A stretch of DNA of 52,766 bases, from positions 1-52,766 of the forward strand of contig JAHISB010000005.1 in the NCBI GenBank assembly GCA_018818425.1. Direction: 5' to 3'. Of the stretch, positions 1 to 7,306 are shown one piece after another. The notes below the pieces were generated by a model, which was given only the letters and a program-made list of their open reading frames with translations, made no database searches and had not been told where the DNA came from. The stretch is from Patescibacteria group bacterium (GTDB lineage Bacteria; Patescibacteriota; Patescibacteriia; UBA1558; UBA10009). The first letter of the stretch is position 1; each line of letters begins with the position of its first letter. The position numbers and the translations under genes were made by a program.

Positions 1-136
1 GTCGATACTTTAACCTCTACAACACCAGACGGCTGCATGCCTCGCTTAATTACCAAACTCCGGAACAAGTCTATTTTTCAAAGGTCGAAAATGTCTCACA
101 TAATTAACGATTTACTGTCTGAATAACGGGGGGAAG
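1..136 (+). mobile_element. Right end of an IS3-family insertion sequence
   Basis: The window opens inside an insertion sequence. The transposase tail ends at 107. About 30 bases follow, ending in a G-rich stretch (ACGGGGGGAAG), before the type ISP gene resumes at about 137. A G-rich terminal repeat soon after the orfB stop fits IS3-family right ends. The exact IS boundary is inferred from where protein similarity to type ISP enzymes starts, because the left end and target duplication lie outside the window. Confidence 0.6.
3..107 (+). CDS. IS3-family transposase OrfB, C-terminal fragment
   Basis: This is the last 34 codons of a reading frame open from the window edge to TAA at 105-107. The peptide contains YNTRRLHASLNYQTPEQVYF, matching the extreme C-terminus of IS3-family DDE integrases, whose usual form is YN..RPH..LGY.TP.EVY. 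The catalytic DDE residues lie upstream of the window, so activity cannot be judged. It is followed directly by the probable right IS end and then by the interrupted type ISP gene. Other rve-type transposases share this motif, so the subgroup is not assigned. Confidence 0.8.
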   Translation, partial: RYFNLYNTRRLHASLNYQTPEQVYFSKVENVSHN

Positions 137-1279
137 TTTATTGTAACCGCGCGTGATGAGTTTGTAATTGATTATGATAAAAACAATCTCCTGAATCGTA
201 TCAAGGATTTCTGTTATCCAATCAACTCCGATGATTATATCCGTAGCAAATATTTTAGTAGTAAGAAAAGTGGAAAATATTTATCTGGCGATACGCGGGG
301 TTGGAAGTTATCAGATGCACGTATTAAAATAAAGGATGAAAATCACGCCGAGATTATTAAAGATATATTGTATCGTCCATTCGATATCCGATCAATTTAT
401 TATCACCCAAAGATGGTTGATTGGGGGAGAGAAAATGTTATGGCTCATTTTTTGAAAAAAGATAATCTCGGACTTGTTACGTGCAGACAATCTAGTTCGG
501 ATACTTGGATGCATTCTTTTATTACAAATAAAATTGTAGATGACTCAATGGTATCTAATAAAACGAAAGAACGTGGATACTGTTTCCCTCTTTACCTTTA
601 CTCTAATTCCACACAACCAAATCTTCTTATTCAAGAAACAAGAAAGTCGAATATTCCCAAGGATTTTATTATAATATTTTCAAGAACAATTTTGCTCAAG
701 TTTGTTCCTGAAGGTATCGGCGATTTAGAAAAAACTTTTGGCCCGGAATCAGTGTTCTATTATGCTTACGCGATTTTTCACTCACCAACTTATCGTTTAC
801 GCTACGCTGAACAACTTAAAATTGATTTTCCGCGCTTGCCATTAACTTCGGATAAGGAGTTGTTTAAAAAATTAGTTGCCAAAGGTAATGAGTTAGTGAA
901 TTTACATTTGCTTGGTGAAAATCCATTTGATAAATCAAAAACAATATTTGATGACTATAAAGAATGGCACACGCAAGCCGTGACCGAAAAAAGACAAGAA
1001 ATTGATTGGAAAGTTATTGATGTTCGTTATGATGAAAAAAATAGGCGTGTTTATATAAACGAAGGTCAATATTTTACCGGTATTGATAAGGAGGTTTGGC
1101 AATTTTTGATCGGCGGTTATCAGGTCTGTGAAAAGTGGCTTAAAGATCGCAAAAAAGCCGAGCGTTCGCTTTCAGCTGATGATTTAAAACATTATATGAA
1201 AATTATTGTAGCTATCAGGGAAACAATAAGGATAATGAAAGAAATTGATAAATTAATAACCAAGTGGCCTGTGGAATAA
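137..1279 (+). pseudogene. Type ISP restriction-modification enzyme, C-terminal part cut by an IS
   Basis: Type ISP enzymes (LlaGI/LlaBIII type) are single large polypeptides combining nuclease, translocase, methyltransferase and target recognition. Only the end of the methyltransferase and the C-terminal specificity region are present. Visible family stretches are VTARDEFVIDYDK, DTRGWKL, LYRPFDIRSIYYHP, and the following NLGLVTCRQ and FPLYLYS segments. The frame is open from 104, but sensible similarity starts near 137, just after the IS3-like right end. A TTG at 368 would give a 303-aa product, but it lies inside the domain and is not a natural start. The gene ends 12 nt before the next gene. 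Loss of the upstream nuclease, helicase and catalytic methyltransferase motifs should make it non-functional. Confidence 0.8.
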
Positions 1280-1291
1280 TAAATAAATTTT

Positions 1292-2812
1292 GTGCAAAAT
1301 CACATTACATCGGCAAAATTATATAATCATTGTTTATGTCCGCACCGAGTTTGGCGTGATGAACATTCTGATTTAGAAGAAAAAGATTCCGAGAATGAGT
1401 TTTTGCAATTATTATGGGAGAAAGGTACGCAATTTGAACAAAAGACCATTGCTGAATTGGGCGATTTTTTAAATTTATCACATGGTGAGCTTGATGAACG
1501 AAATAAAAAAACCATGGAGGCGATAAAAGCAAGCGTTAAGATGATTTATCAAGGTGTAATTAAATTTGATAATTTATTAGGCATTCCCGATGTTTTAGAA
1601 CTGCAAGCAAATGGTACTTATGTGCCGATAGAAATTAAAGCCGGGCGTGGTTTAGATGCTGATGATGATTTTGAAGTTGGAAAGCCAAAAGAAAAGTATG
1701 CTATGCAGTTGGCAGTATATATAGAAATATTAGTAGGGTTAAATTTGATGAAAGAAAAAATCGCTTATGTTTATGATATTGAAGGCAACAAGGTAATGTA
1801 TGACTTAAATAGATCATTAAATACCAAAACAAAAGAGACATTTTGGGATAGGTATTTAAAAAGAAAACAGGAGGTTCTTAGTTTAATAAATAATTTTATA
1901 AAAACAAAGCCGGCAATTGGAAGTTCGTGTAAAATGTGTCATTGGCTCACTTCTTGTAAGGAAGAATGTATTAAAAATGACGATTTAAGTCGTATTTTTT
2001 ATTTAGGTCGTGTTGATAGGGATAAAATTACCGAAGATTTACACATTGAATCAATGAAAGAATTGGCAGAACAAAATGTTGATGAAATTTTATTATTAAA
2101 GAACCAAAAGAAAAAGCAAGGTGATAAGCAGTTCTTATTTGGTATTGGTGAAAAAGATTTTACAAAATATATTCGACGAGCAAAATTATATCAAACCAAC
2201 ACAGACAAACCTGTTATTTTAGAAAATTTTGTTTTTCCTGATAAAAAATATGAATTATTTTTTGATATTGAGGATGATCCAACTCAAGATATAGTATATT
2301 TGCACGGCATCTTGGAGCGCGTTAATGGAAAGTTAAAATATATTCCATTTGTTGCTAAAGATAATTCTTTGGAAGCCGAGCGTTTGGCTTGGGTTGAATT
2401 TTGGAATTATATTAAGACTTTGCCATTAGATAATTATGTTGTTTATTATTATAGTTCCCATGAATCTTCTATTTATCAGCGTTTGTTTAATAAGCATCCG
2501 GGTGTAATCGATATTAGTTTGTTAGAACAATTTTTTAATAAAGAAAATGGAGCAGCTGTAGATTTATATTATGATATCATTTTTAGTAAGACTGAATGGC
2601 CTTTATATAGTTACTCTGTAAAATCAATTGCCCAGTTTTTGGGGTTTAAATGGCGTGATAAAAACCCTTCCGGAGCTGCATCTATTGAATGGTATAATAA
2701 TTGGTTAAATAATAAAGACTCAAAAAAATTACAAAGAATTTTGGATTATAATGAGGATGATTGTCGTGCTACTTTATTTTTAAAGGATAAGTTAGTAAGT
2801 TATTTAAGATAA
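1292..2812 (+). CDS. TM0106-family RecB-like nuclease with RNase H-like domain
   Basis: The 506-aa protein resembles the TM0106 family of putative RecB-type nucleases. The N-terminal half is Cas4/RecB-like, with an early Cys in LCPHRVW, the PD-(D/E)XK core seen as GIPDVLEL then IEIKAGRG, and a Cys cluster CKMCHWLTSCKEEC near residue 215; together these could hold an Fe-S cluster. The C-terminal half begins with LFFDIEDDP and ends with DYNEDDCRAT, the acidic motifs of a DEDD/RNase H-like exonuclease. Start is GTG at 1292, closely spaced after the type ISP remnant, so the two were probably co-transcribed. A DNA repair or defence role is inferred; the substrate is unknown. Confidence 0.8.
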   Translation: MQNHITSAKLYNHCLCPHRVWRDEHSDLEEKDSENEFLQLLWEKGTQFEQKTIAELGDFLNLSHGELDERNKKTMEAIKASVKMIYQGVIKFDNLLGIPDVLELQANGTYVPIEIKAGRGLDADDDFEVGKPKEKYAMQLAVYIEILVGLNLMKEKIAYVYDIEGNKVMYDLNRSLNTKTKETFWDRYLKRKQEVLSLINNFIKTKPAIGSSCKMCHWLTSCKEECIKNDDLSRIFYLGRVDRDKITEDLHIESMKELAEQNVDEILLLKNQKKKQGDKQFLFGIGEKDFTKYIRRAKLYQTNTDKPVILENFVFPDKKYELFFDIEDDPTQDIVYLHGILERVNGKLKYIPFVAKDNSLEAERLAWVEFWNYIKTLPLDNYVVYYYSSHESSIYQRLFNKHPGVIDISLLEQFFNKENGAAVDLYYDIIFSKTEWPLYSYSVKSIAQFLGFKWRDKNPSGAASIEWYNNWLNNKDSKKLQRILDYNEDDCRATLFLKDKLVSYLR

Positions 2813-2994
2813 CTTGATAATAATTTTCTTTTCCTTTAACACCAACTTGCTTTTCATACACCCCAATAGCCTTAGGTGGTAAAAATTATTGAGGAGATAT
2901 GCTGTGGATAACTTTTTATATAAAAACAAGAAAACTCTAACAATACTTTAAAATACTATGTTTTAGGGTATTTCCTACAATATTTTGTAGGTTA

Positions 2995-3031
2995 TTGACA
3001 TATAAGTATTATTTTGCTAACATATAAGTAT
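2995..3031 (+). promoter_or_regulatory. Promoter with paired 12-bp direct repeats before the ATPase/RloB-like pair
   Basis: TTGACA (2995-3000) and TAACAT (3018-3023) are 17 nt apart. The word ACATATAAGTAT occurs twice, at 2998-3009 and 3020-3031, a 22-bp period of about two helical turns. One copy overlaps the -35/spacer and the other overlaps the -10. An upstream palindrome CTACAA-TATT-TTGTAG lies at 2975-2990. This arrangement suggests an operator, but no regulator gene is adjacent. Confidence 0.6.
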
Positions 3032-3045
3032 AAAACAATAAATAT

Positions 3046-4260
3046 ATGATCCATTCATTTTCGAGCAAAAACTTTTATTCTTTTAACGATCTTACGACCG
3101 TTAGTTTTGCTGTGAACGATAAGGCTCCGGTTAATAACGGCTATTTTACAGCTCCCTCGGGTAACCGCCTGTCTAAGATTGAAACAGTTGTTGGATCCAA
3201 TGCTTCCGGTAAAACAAATCTTTTAAAGGTTTTGCCGTTCTTAAAATGGCTTATTACAAATTCGTTTAATATCAATCCATCTGCTCCATTGCCGGTAAAG
3301 CCGTTTATGTTTGGTGAACAAAAAAATAAACCGACTGAGCTTTCAGCGGATTTTGAAATTAATGGTGATATTTATACCTATGCTTTTATTCTTGATGAAA
3401 AGAAAATTATATCAGAGGAACTAAAGATAAAAAATAAAACAAATCAAAAAGAAACAAGCAAAAAAGTTTTTTCTCGTCAATGGAACAATGAAAGCGGAAA
3501 ATACGAATTAGATGATAAGCGTTTTAATCTCCCAAAGGAATTTGAAAATTCCATGCGTCTTAACGCCAGCATAGTAAGTGTTGCTGTGCGGTTTAACCAT
3601 AAAGAAAGTCAGGAAATATTTAATTATTGGCAAAAGGTTGAAACTAATGTCGTAGAAGCCGGCTGGGTTGGCGATCATCTTTTGCCAAACGCCAATCAGC
3701 AATTACTTGAAGCTCTAGACTTTTATAGCGAGAGTGGTAATGAAACAATAAAGAAAGAGGCAGAAAAACTTTTATCACGTTTTGATCTTGGTTTAGATTC
3801 ATTTGAAATTAACAAGAAAAAAAAAGAAAATAGCTTTTTGATAGATGTAAAAGTTGCACATTCTTTTGGCGGTCAAAAAGAATTCCTGCCAATGCAGTAT
3901 GAATCGTCCGGCACTAAACAACTCTTTGTCTTGTTAAAAACTATCCTACTAGTATTAACCAAAGGCGGAGTTGCTGTTCTTGATGAATTTGATGTAAATC
4001 TACATCCTGAAATGGTTTTATCATTGTTTGAATTGTTTATCCAACCGGAAACCAATTTGAATAATGCTCAATTACTATTCAGTAGCCATAGTCATCGAGT
4101 TTTAAGTAAATTGGATAAATACCAGATAATTCTTACTGAAAAGAACGAAAAGGGCGAAAGCGAATCGTGGCGGTTAGATGATGTATCCGGTGTCCGTGCT
4201 GACGATAATTATTACACAAAATATATTGCCGGTGCTTATGGAGCTGTTCCTAAGTTGTAA
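3046..4260 (+). CDS. AAA_15/AAA_21-type ATPase, RloA/AriA-like
   Basis: This 404-aa SMC/ABC-like ATPase belongs to the group found in OLD, RloA and PARIS AriA proteins. The N-terminus (MIHSFSSKNFYSFND) is the usual start of the family. Walker A is GSNASGKTN near residue 51. The signature-like region YESSGTKQL is near residue 286. Walker B is GVAVLDEFDVNLHP near residue 310, followed by a switch-like FSSHSHRVL. No nuclease domain is fused; the RloB-like protein starts 14 nt downstream, so a two-component defence complex is likely. In PARIS the ATPase senses phage and releases the TOPRIM effector; whether this pair does so is inference. ATG at 3046 follows a well-formed promoter, with only a weak ribosome site. 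Confidence 0.85.
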   Translation: MIHSFSSKNFYSFNDLTTVSFAVNDKAPVNNGYFTAPSGNRLSKIETVVGSNASGKTNLLKVLPFLKWLITNSFNINPSAPLPVKPFMFGEQKNKPTELSADFEINGDIYTYAFILDEKKIISEELKIKNKTNQKETSKKVFSRQWNNESGKYELDDKRFNLPKEFENSMRLNASIVSVAVRFNHKESQEIFNYWQKVETNVVEAGWVGDHLLPNANQQLLEALDFYSESGNETIKKEAEKLLSRFDLGLDSFEINKKKKENSFLIDVKVAHSFGGQKEFLPMQYESSGTKQLFVLLKTILLVLTKGGVAVLDEFDVNLHPEMVLSLFELFIQPETNLNNAQLLFSSHSHRVLSKLDKYQIILTEKNEKGESESWRLDDVSGVRADDNYYTKYIAGAYGAVPKL

Positions 4261-4274
4261 CCATTAAAACAAAT

Positions 4275-4805
4275 ATGTCACGAACTAATCCATATAAGAA
4301 AAAAAGACGCCAGGCAAGCAAAACCCTTCTAGTATTTGGAGAGGGTTTTAGCGAGGAGATGTTCCTAAAGCACTTGAAAAGTTTATATTCTTACAAAAGC
4401 AATGTTGCGATAACTGTTAAAAAGGGCAAGGGCGGAGACGCACAAAGTATTGTTATTGACGCGGATAGGACACCGGGCGCATTTGATAGAAAAATAGTCA
4501 TTCTTGATAACGATAAAACTAAGACGGAAATGACTTTGGCCAGGCAAGAAGCTAAAAATAGATGCATTGAACTTGTTGAAAATACCCCTTGCTTGGAATT
4601 CCTACTCATATCAATTCTTGATAAAAAACCGAGTGGAAAAAATTCTAATTGGTGTAAAGGCGAATTTGAGTCAAAGTATCTTGATAAGAAAAAACGAGGA
4701 GAGCCGAGTGAGTATGTAAAATTATTTCCGAAAAAATTATTGGATGCTCAAAGGATAAAAATATCGGAATTGAATAAGTTGGTTTTAATTATGGAAGGCA
4801 AATAG
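4275..4805 (+). CDS. RloB-like TOPRIM-type protein, partner of the ATPase
   Basis: The 176-aa protein matches the RloB family pattern: LLVFGEGFSEEMFLKHL (the conserved Glu after a beta strand), KGKGGDAQSIV, KIVILDNDK (acidic D.D motif), and NTPCLEFLLISIL (the usual NP.FE.WL block). The E and D.D residues are the metal-binding layout of TOPRIM nucleases. The basic start (RTNPYKKKRRQ) is also typical. Length is near the family norm, so it seems intact. Genes of this type were first noted beside type I restriction loci (Rlo, restriction-linked ORFs), and here a type ISP gene lies upstream. A toxic nuclease effector triggered by the upstream ATPase is inferred from RloAB and PARIS. Confidence 0.8.
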   Translation: MSRTNPYKKKRRQASKTLLVFGEGFSEEMFLKHLKSLYSYKSNVAITVKKGKGGDAQSIVIDADRTPGAFDRKIVILDNDKTKTEMTLARQEAKNRCIELVENTPCLEFLLISILDKKPSGKNSNWCKGEFESKYLDKKKRGEPSEYVKLFPKKLLDAQRIKISELNKLVLIMEGK

Positions 4806-4868
4806 TACTTGTATTTGTGGATACCTCCTTCTTACTACTTACTTGTTGTTATTGTGTAGTTCTGGGAC

Positions 4869-4886
4869 TTGCTACTTAAGTAGCAA
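4869..4886. repeat. Perfect 18-bp palindrome upstream of the YjzC-like gene
   Basis: TTGCTACTTAAGTAGCAA is its own reverse complement. It lies 41 nt upstream of the small gene, a position where a dimeric repressor could bind. No promoter hexamers are clear around it. Confidence 0.5.
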
Positions 4887-4927
4887 CAGGGAGGTAGTCG
4901 AACCTTGGAAAAAAAGTTTATAAACGT

Positions 4928-5101
4928 ATGAAAAATACTTATAAACCTGGCGAAACAGCTCCTCGATCAGGTCAGTACGAAAAGATTGGCCCACGAGGTG
5001 GTGAGACTGGTGAAGAAATCACTGCGGTAAAAGGAAAAACCTTTCCACCAAGTGAAAAGGCCGGCATCACTTACAAGTTAGTTGATCCAACAAAACACTA
5101 A
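4928..5101 (+). CDS. YjzC-like small protein
   Basis: This 57-aa protein has the YjzC-type layout: a start YKPGETAPRSGQYE, a Gly/Arg turn IGPRGGETGEE, a central VKGKTFPP and an end YKLVDPTKH. Family members are small soluble proteins of unknown function found in many bacteria. ATG at 4928 is the only Met before the conserved KPGETAP block, and the upstream ribosome site is weak. The gene sits alone between the RloB-like gene and a decayed region and is bounded by inverted repeats, so it may have arrived as a unit. The family match is from recognition of the pattern, not a search. Confidence 0.7.
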   Translation: MKNTYKPGETAPRSGQYEKIGPRGGETGEEITAVKGKTFPPSEKAGITYKLVDPTKH

Positions 5102-5282
5102 CTTATAGTTGTTTGAGGTTATAGTTTGAGGAGGTATCCACTAATATGGATATTATAACATAATTTATGAAAGTTTTAAAACTGTTGATTAAAAAATAGA
5201 CATAAAGCGGCGCGCGCCTGAAGGGCGCAACGAAAAATCTTTGGCTTTTTGAAGAAAACTTTTAAATAAATTTTAAAAGGGC

Positions 5283-5325
5283 GGGCGGGGCGGAATTCCC
5301 CCCAAACCCCCCTTCCGCCCCGCCC
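5283..5325. repeat. GC-rich 13-bp hairpin with C-rich loop
   Basis: GGGCGGGGCGGAA (5283-5295) pairs exactly with TTCCGCCCCGCCC (5313-5325). The 17-nt loop holds two runs of six C. The opposite strand therefore carries several G runs, which could form a quadruplex. There is no U-run, so it is not a standard terminator. Confidence 0.65.
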
Positions 5326-5335
5326 TGAAAAATCG

Positions 5336-5353
5336 GAAACTGCTAGCAGTTTC
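5336..5353. repeat. Perfect 18-bp palindrome
   Basis: GAAACTGCTAGCAGTTTC is self-complementary over its full length. It lies 10 bp after the GC-rich hairpin and about 70 bp before a GIY-YIG fragment. Its function is unknown; it could be a protein site or the remnant of an element end. Confidence 0.5.
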
Positions 5354-5419
5354 TTTCAAAATAAGTTCGCGCTTCGTCTAATAACTGCGACCAATTAAAA
5401 CCTGATAGAAAAGCGATTT

Positions 5420-5563
5420 ATGTATTATCTTTATTTTTTAAAAAGTAACAAAAACAAAAAGATTTATACAGGTTTAACCAGTAAGGATCCGAAAATAAGA
5501 TTAGATGAACACAATCAAGGATGTAATAACTGGTCAAAGTCAATATCACTACGATTGCCATAA
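5420..5563 (+). pseudogene. GIY-YIG endonuclease, N-terminal fragment
   Basis: The 47-aa frame starts MYYLYFLKSNKNKKIYTGLT, matching the beginning of small GIY-YIG (UvrC/Intron-type, YhbQ-like) proteins; KIYTG corresponds to the YIG strand. It continues KDPKIRLDEHNQG, the family Arg and His region. The usual following block (W...KP..L.Y.E, with the metal-binding Glu) is absent: the frame stops at 5561-5563 after unrelated residues. Intact members have about 80-100 aa. A deletion or fusion at about 5530 joined it to the next fragment, so it is presumed non-functional. Confidence 0.65.
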
Positions 5564-5781
5564 TAGATTTGTTTAAAGCAACAATACCGTCATCGCAAGT
5601 CAGAAAAATAATTGTGGAAAAAATATACAAAGACCCTGACTTGGAAAAAATTGCCTATATCACTTCTTCTATTGTTGTTAGAACTGTAAATAGGTTTTTA
5701 ATTAAAGCCAGCGGTATTAGCGGTGATAAAACAAAGATGTTCGCCACCGAAGAAGAAGCTCTAAAGTGGCTTCGCGCTTAG
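5530..5781 (+). pseudogene. C-terminal fragment resembling STAS/SEC14-like proteins
   Basis: The frame is open from 5530 and contains IAYITSSIVVRTVNRFLIKA and FATEEEALKWL. This ending resembles small STAS-like proteins of the SpoIIAA/DUF7793 kind, where a conserved strand is followed by (F)..EEEALKWL. The N-terminal half expected of such a protein (about 120 aa) is missing, and no ATG precedes it; the first usable codon is TTG at 5569. It overlaps the end of the GIY-YIG fragment in another frame, which suggests that two broken genes were joined by a deletion. Family assignment is tentative. Confidence 0.4.
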
Positions 5782-5844
5782 CGCGATAATTGACACGCTT
5801 AGCATGACTGAAAGAATAATAGGGTTAAGATATGGCCGGTTTAA

Positions 5845-6039
5845 TCAAGCATTATCTCATTCAAAATTTTCTACCATATTCCAAAAACTTGGCAAAATTT
5901 TTCTACTATTGATAACAAAACAATCTGTGATAATTTATCCATAAAAAAATACCCCGTAATTTTAGAAGGTATTATCCCGCCCCACAGATGGGATTTGGTG
6001 AAAAAGGAATTTGAGTTAATCTCTAAAAATTTAAAGTAG
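5845..6039 (+). other. Unrecognised open stretch without a start
   Basis: The frame has 64 sense codons after a TAA at 5842-5844 and ends at TAG 6037-6039. It includes YHIPKTWQNF and IPPHRWDLVKKEFELISK, which look protein-like in composition, but there is no ATG, GTG or ribosome site at a sensible place. It is probably a remnant. The rest of 5782-6566 holds only word repeats and no clear gene. Confidence 0.25.
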
Positions 6040-6080
6040 GCAGCTACTCTTATGGAGCGTCTCTGATTATTTAAGGCGGA

Positions 6081-6190
6081 TTTTAAATATTCGTCTTTTT
6101 TAAAATCGCTGACTGCGCAGACTTACGCGAACCGTGAACTTTATTTGTCAGCGGTTTGTGATTGTTCGCGTGGTCAGCGTTAGCCTGTAT
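6081..6190. repeat. Intergenic word repeat (GCTGAC/TCAGCG family)
   Basis: The segment contains drifting copies of CGCTGACTGCGCAGA, TTACGCGAACCGTG, GTCAGCGG and GTGGTCAGCG, in both orientations. The same vocabulary appears at 36743-36841. There is no coding potential. Confidence 0.5.
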
Positions 6191-6223
6191 CTTTTTAAAT
6201 TGAAAATTGTTTGTTGGTAATTA

Positions 6224-6350
6224 AATTTAGGAGGATAGGAAGTGAGAAGGTTAGGAATTTAAGAGGACAGAAGAAACGATATTCAATATTATTAACGAAC
6301 TTCAAATCTCCTAAGCTCCTAATCTCCTCTTCTCCTAATCTTCTAAATTC
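6224..6350. repeat. Inverted word repeat (AGGAGATTAG / CTCCTAATC)
   Basis: The left part is a purine-rich series of TTAGGAGGATAGGA-type words. The right part is the complementary series CTCCTAAGCTCCTAATCTCC. Open frames across it on both strands are by-products of this composition and are not annotated as genes. Confidence 0.55.
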
Positions 6351-6566
6351 AAAAGCCCCCCAAAATGGCAGAATTGGAAGTTCCTTATTGCCAATCGAGC
6401 CATTCATGAATTATCAGATATTCGAGAAAAACTCTAAATAACTAGCAATTCACGATTTTCGGCCGCTGGGTATTCTCTACCATAGCCCACGAGCTATAGT
6501 AATATGAACTCCCTTTTCACTGAAGATTGTAGAGCTCCAATTTGCCTCTTGGCAGGGCTTACTTTA

Positions 6567-6594
6567 ATTGTAACATGGGCCAAAAGGTTGTCAA
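6567..6594 (-). promoter_or_regulatory. Near-consensus promoter with no clear downstream gene
   Basis: On the - strand TTGACA (6594-6589) and TACAAT (6572-6567) are separated by 16 nt, with an extended TG before the -10. Transcription would start near 6560 and run left. The next 200 nt contain small hairpins (GGTA-GAGAA-TACC and ATAGC...GCTAT) but no convincing gene, so a non-coding RNA is possible. Confidence 0.6.
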
Positions 6595-6635
6595 GAGCCA
6601 ATTTTCACAGGTCAATTTTATAAAAATGGCTGAAT

Positions 6636-6670
6636 AAAAAAAGTCGCTCTCAAATTACTCTGAAAGCGAC
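6636..6670 (-). terminator. Rho-independent terminator after the 32-aa gene
   Basis: On the - strand GTCGCTTTC pairs with GAGAGCGAC (one G-U pair) and is followed by seven T. A further hairpin AATCGG...CCGATT (6672-6694) lies just before it. It closes the unit that starts at the promoter 7402-7429. Confidence 0.8.
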
Positions 6671-6776
6671 GAATCGGAGTTGAATGCACCGATTTCTGAG
6701 CCCTTTAGGTACTCGCGTGAAAAAACTCCAATGGGAAACCGGTTTGAACATTAGGCGTCCCGCTGATGTCTTGAGG

Positions 6777-6875
6777 TTAAATATCCGGTTTGGTAGCGCG
6801 AGGCGGCTGACTGATCGGGCTTTGCAATTCCGATCCCTGATCAGGTTCTTGAACTCCCTTACTTGCATCAACCAT
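6777..6875 (-). CDS. 32-aa peptide, unknown
   Basis: The start ATG at 6875 follows a GGGAG ribosome site seven to eleven bases upstream, which decides the start within a longer open frame. The peptide begins MVDASKGVQEPDQGSEL and ends SQPPRATKPDI. It is hydrophilic, with no membrane segment and no Cys. It lies 28 nt after the 83-aa gene and before a strong terminator, so the two share a transcript. I do not recognise it. Its reality rests on the ribosome site and the surrounding operon structure. Confidence 0.45.
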   Translation of the reverse strand: MVDASKGVQEPDQGSELQSPISQPPRATKPDI

Positions 6876-6903
6876 AACGAACTCCCTTCTTAATTGATTT
6901 TCT

Positions 6904-7155
6904 TTATTTACATTTTGAACGACAACAATCCGGGATGGGCAAATGATAAATCTGGGTGGCTGTTGTCCAGGCGCTATTCCAGACAAATGTAGGCGAGTTA
7001 AGAATTCTCTGTAACAATTTTTGAGCATCGGTTTCTGGCGGAATTTCTGTAGGCGTAGGTTCTTCTATTTGTTCAGGTTCACAGATAACCGAAGGTTCAT
7101 AAACCTCTGGATCAGTTGGAAAACCAACGACTAACATTCTTCCTGTACATGTCAT
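6904..7155 (-). CDS. 83-aa Cys-containing small protein, unknown
   Basis: ATG at 7155 is preceded by a perfect AGGAGG (7165-7160), which sets the start; the frame is open further upstream but without a ribosome site. The protein starts MTCTGRMLVVGFPTDPE, has a Pro/Glu-rich middle (EPEQIEEPTPTEIPPE), and ends DCCRSKCK. Five Cys are present: one near the start, one central and three in the last eight residues. No transmembrane segment or known domain is seen. It is transcribed from the promoter at 7402-7429 with a 240-nt leader. A small metal-binding or modified peptide is possible but unproven. Confidence 0.6.
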   Translation of the reverse strand: MTCTGRMLVVGFPTDPEVYEPSVICEPEQIEEPTPTEIPPETDAQKLLQRILNSPTFVWNSAWTTATQIYHLPIPDCCRSKCK

Positions 7156-7306
7156 AATGCCTCCTAAAGGTATTTTTTTATTGAACAGCAAAAGGCTTTA
7201 AACAGTTACTCAAAGAGTTTCTGATGTCCAAAAAGTTTTTGGTAATTAAAGAGCGCCGGCTTGGCAGCCAGCGCCTATCTTTAAAATATTTTTAAAAATT
7301 AACTGA

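Larger units (their letters stand above)
4817..5141. repeat. 325-bp segment bounded by 12-bp inverted repeats
   Basis: GTGGATACCTCC (4817-4828) is repeated as its exact reverse complement at 5130-5141. The match extends one more base inward. The enclosed 300 bp contain the YjzC-like gene and a perfect 18-bp palindrome. The layout resembles a small cargo-bearing MITE, or two outward-facing regulatory sites. No target-site duplication was identified with confidence. Confidence 0.5.
5102..5419. other. Gene-free stretch with GC-rich palindromes
   Basis: No convincing gene is seen. The stretch contains a 10-bp palindrome GGCGCGCGCC (5209-5218), a GC-rich hairpin (5283-5325) and an 18-bp palindrome (5336-5353). 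These GC-rich islands are unusual in the AT-rich surroundings. Confidence 0.6.

Noticed and set aside
6195-6441. Overlapping open frames of about 70 codons on both strands
   Set aside because: They are translations of the AGGAG/CTCCT word repeat, with repetitive content, no ribosome site and no family resemblance.
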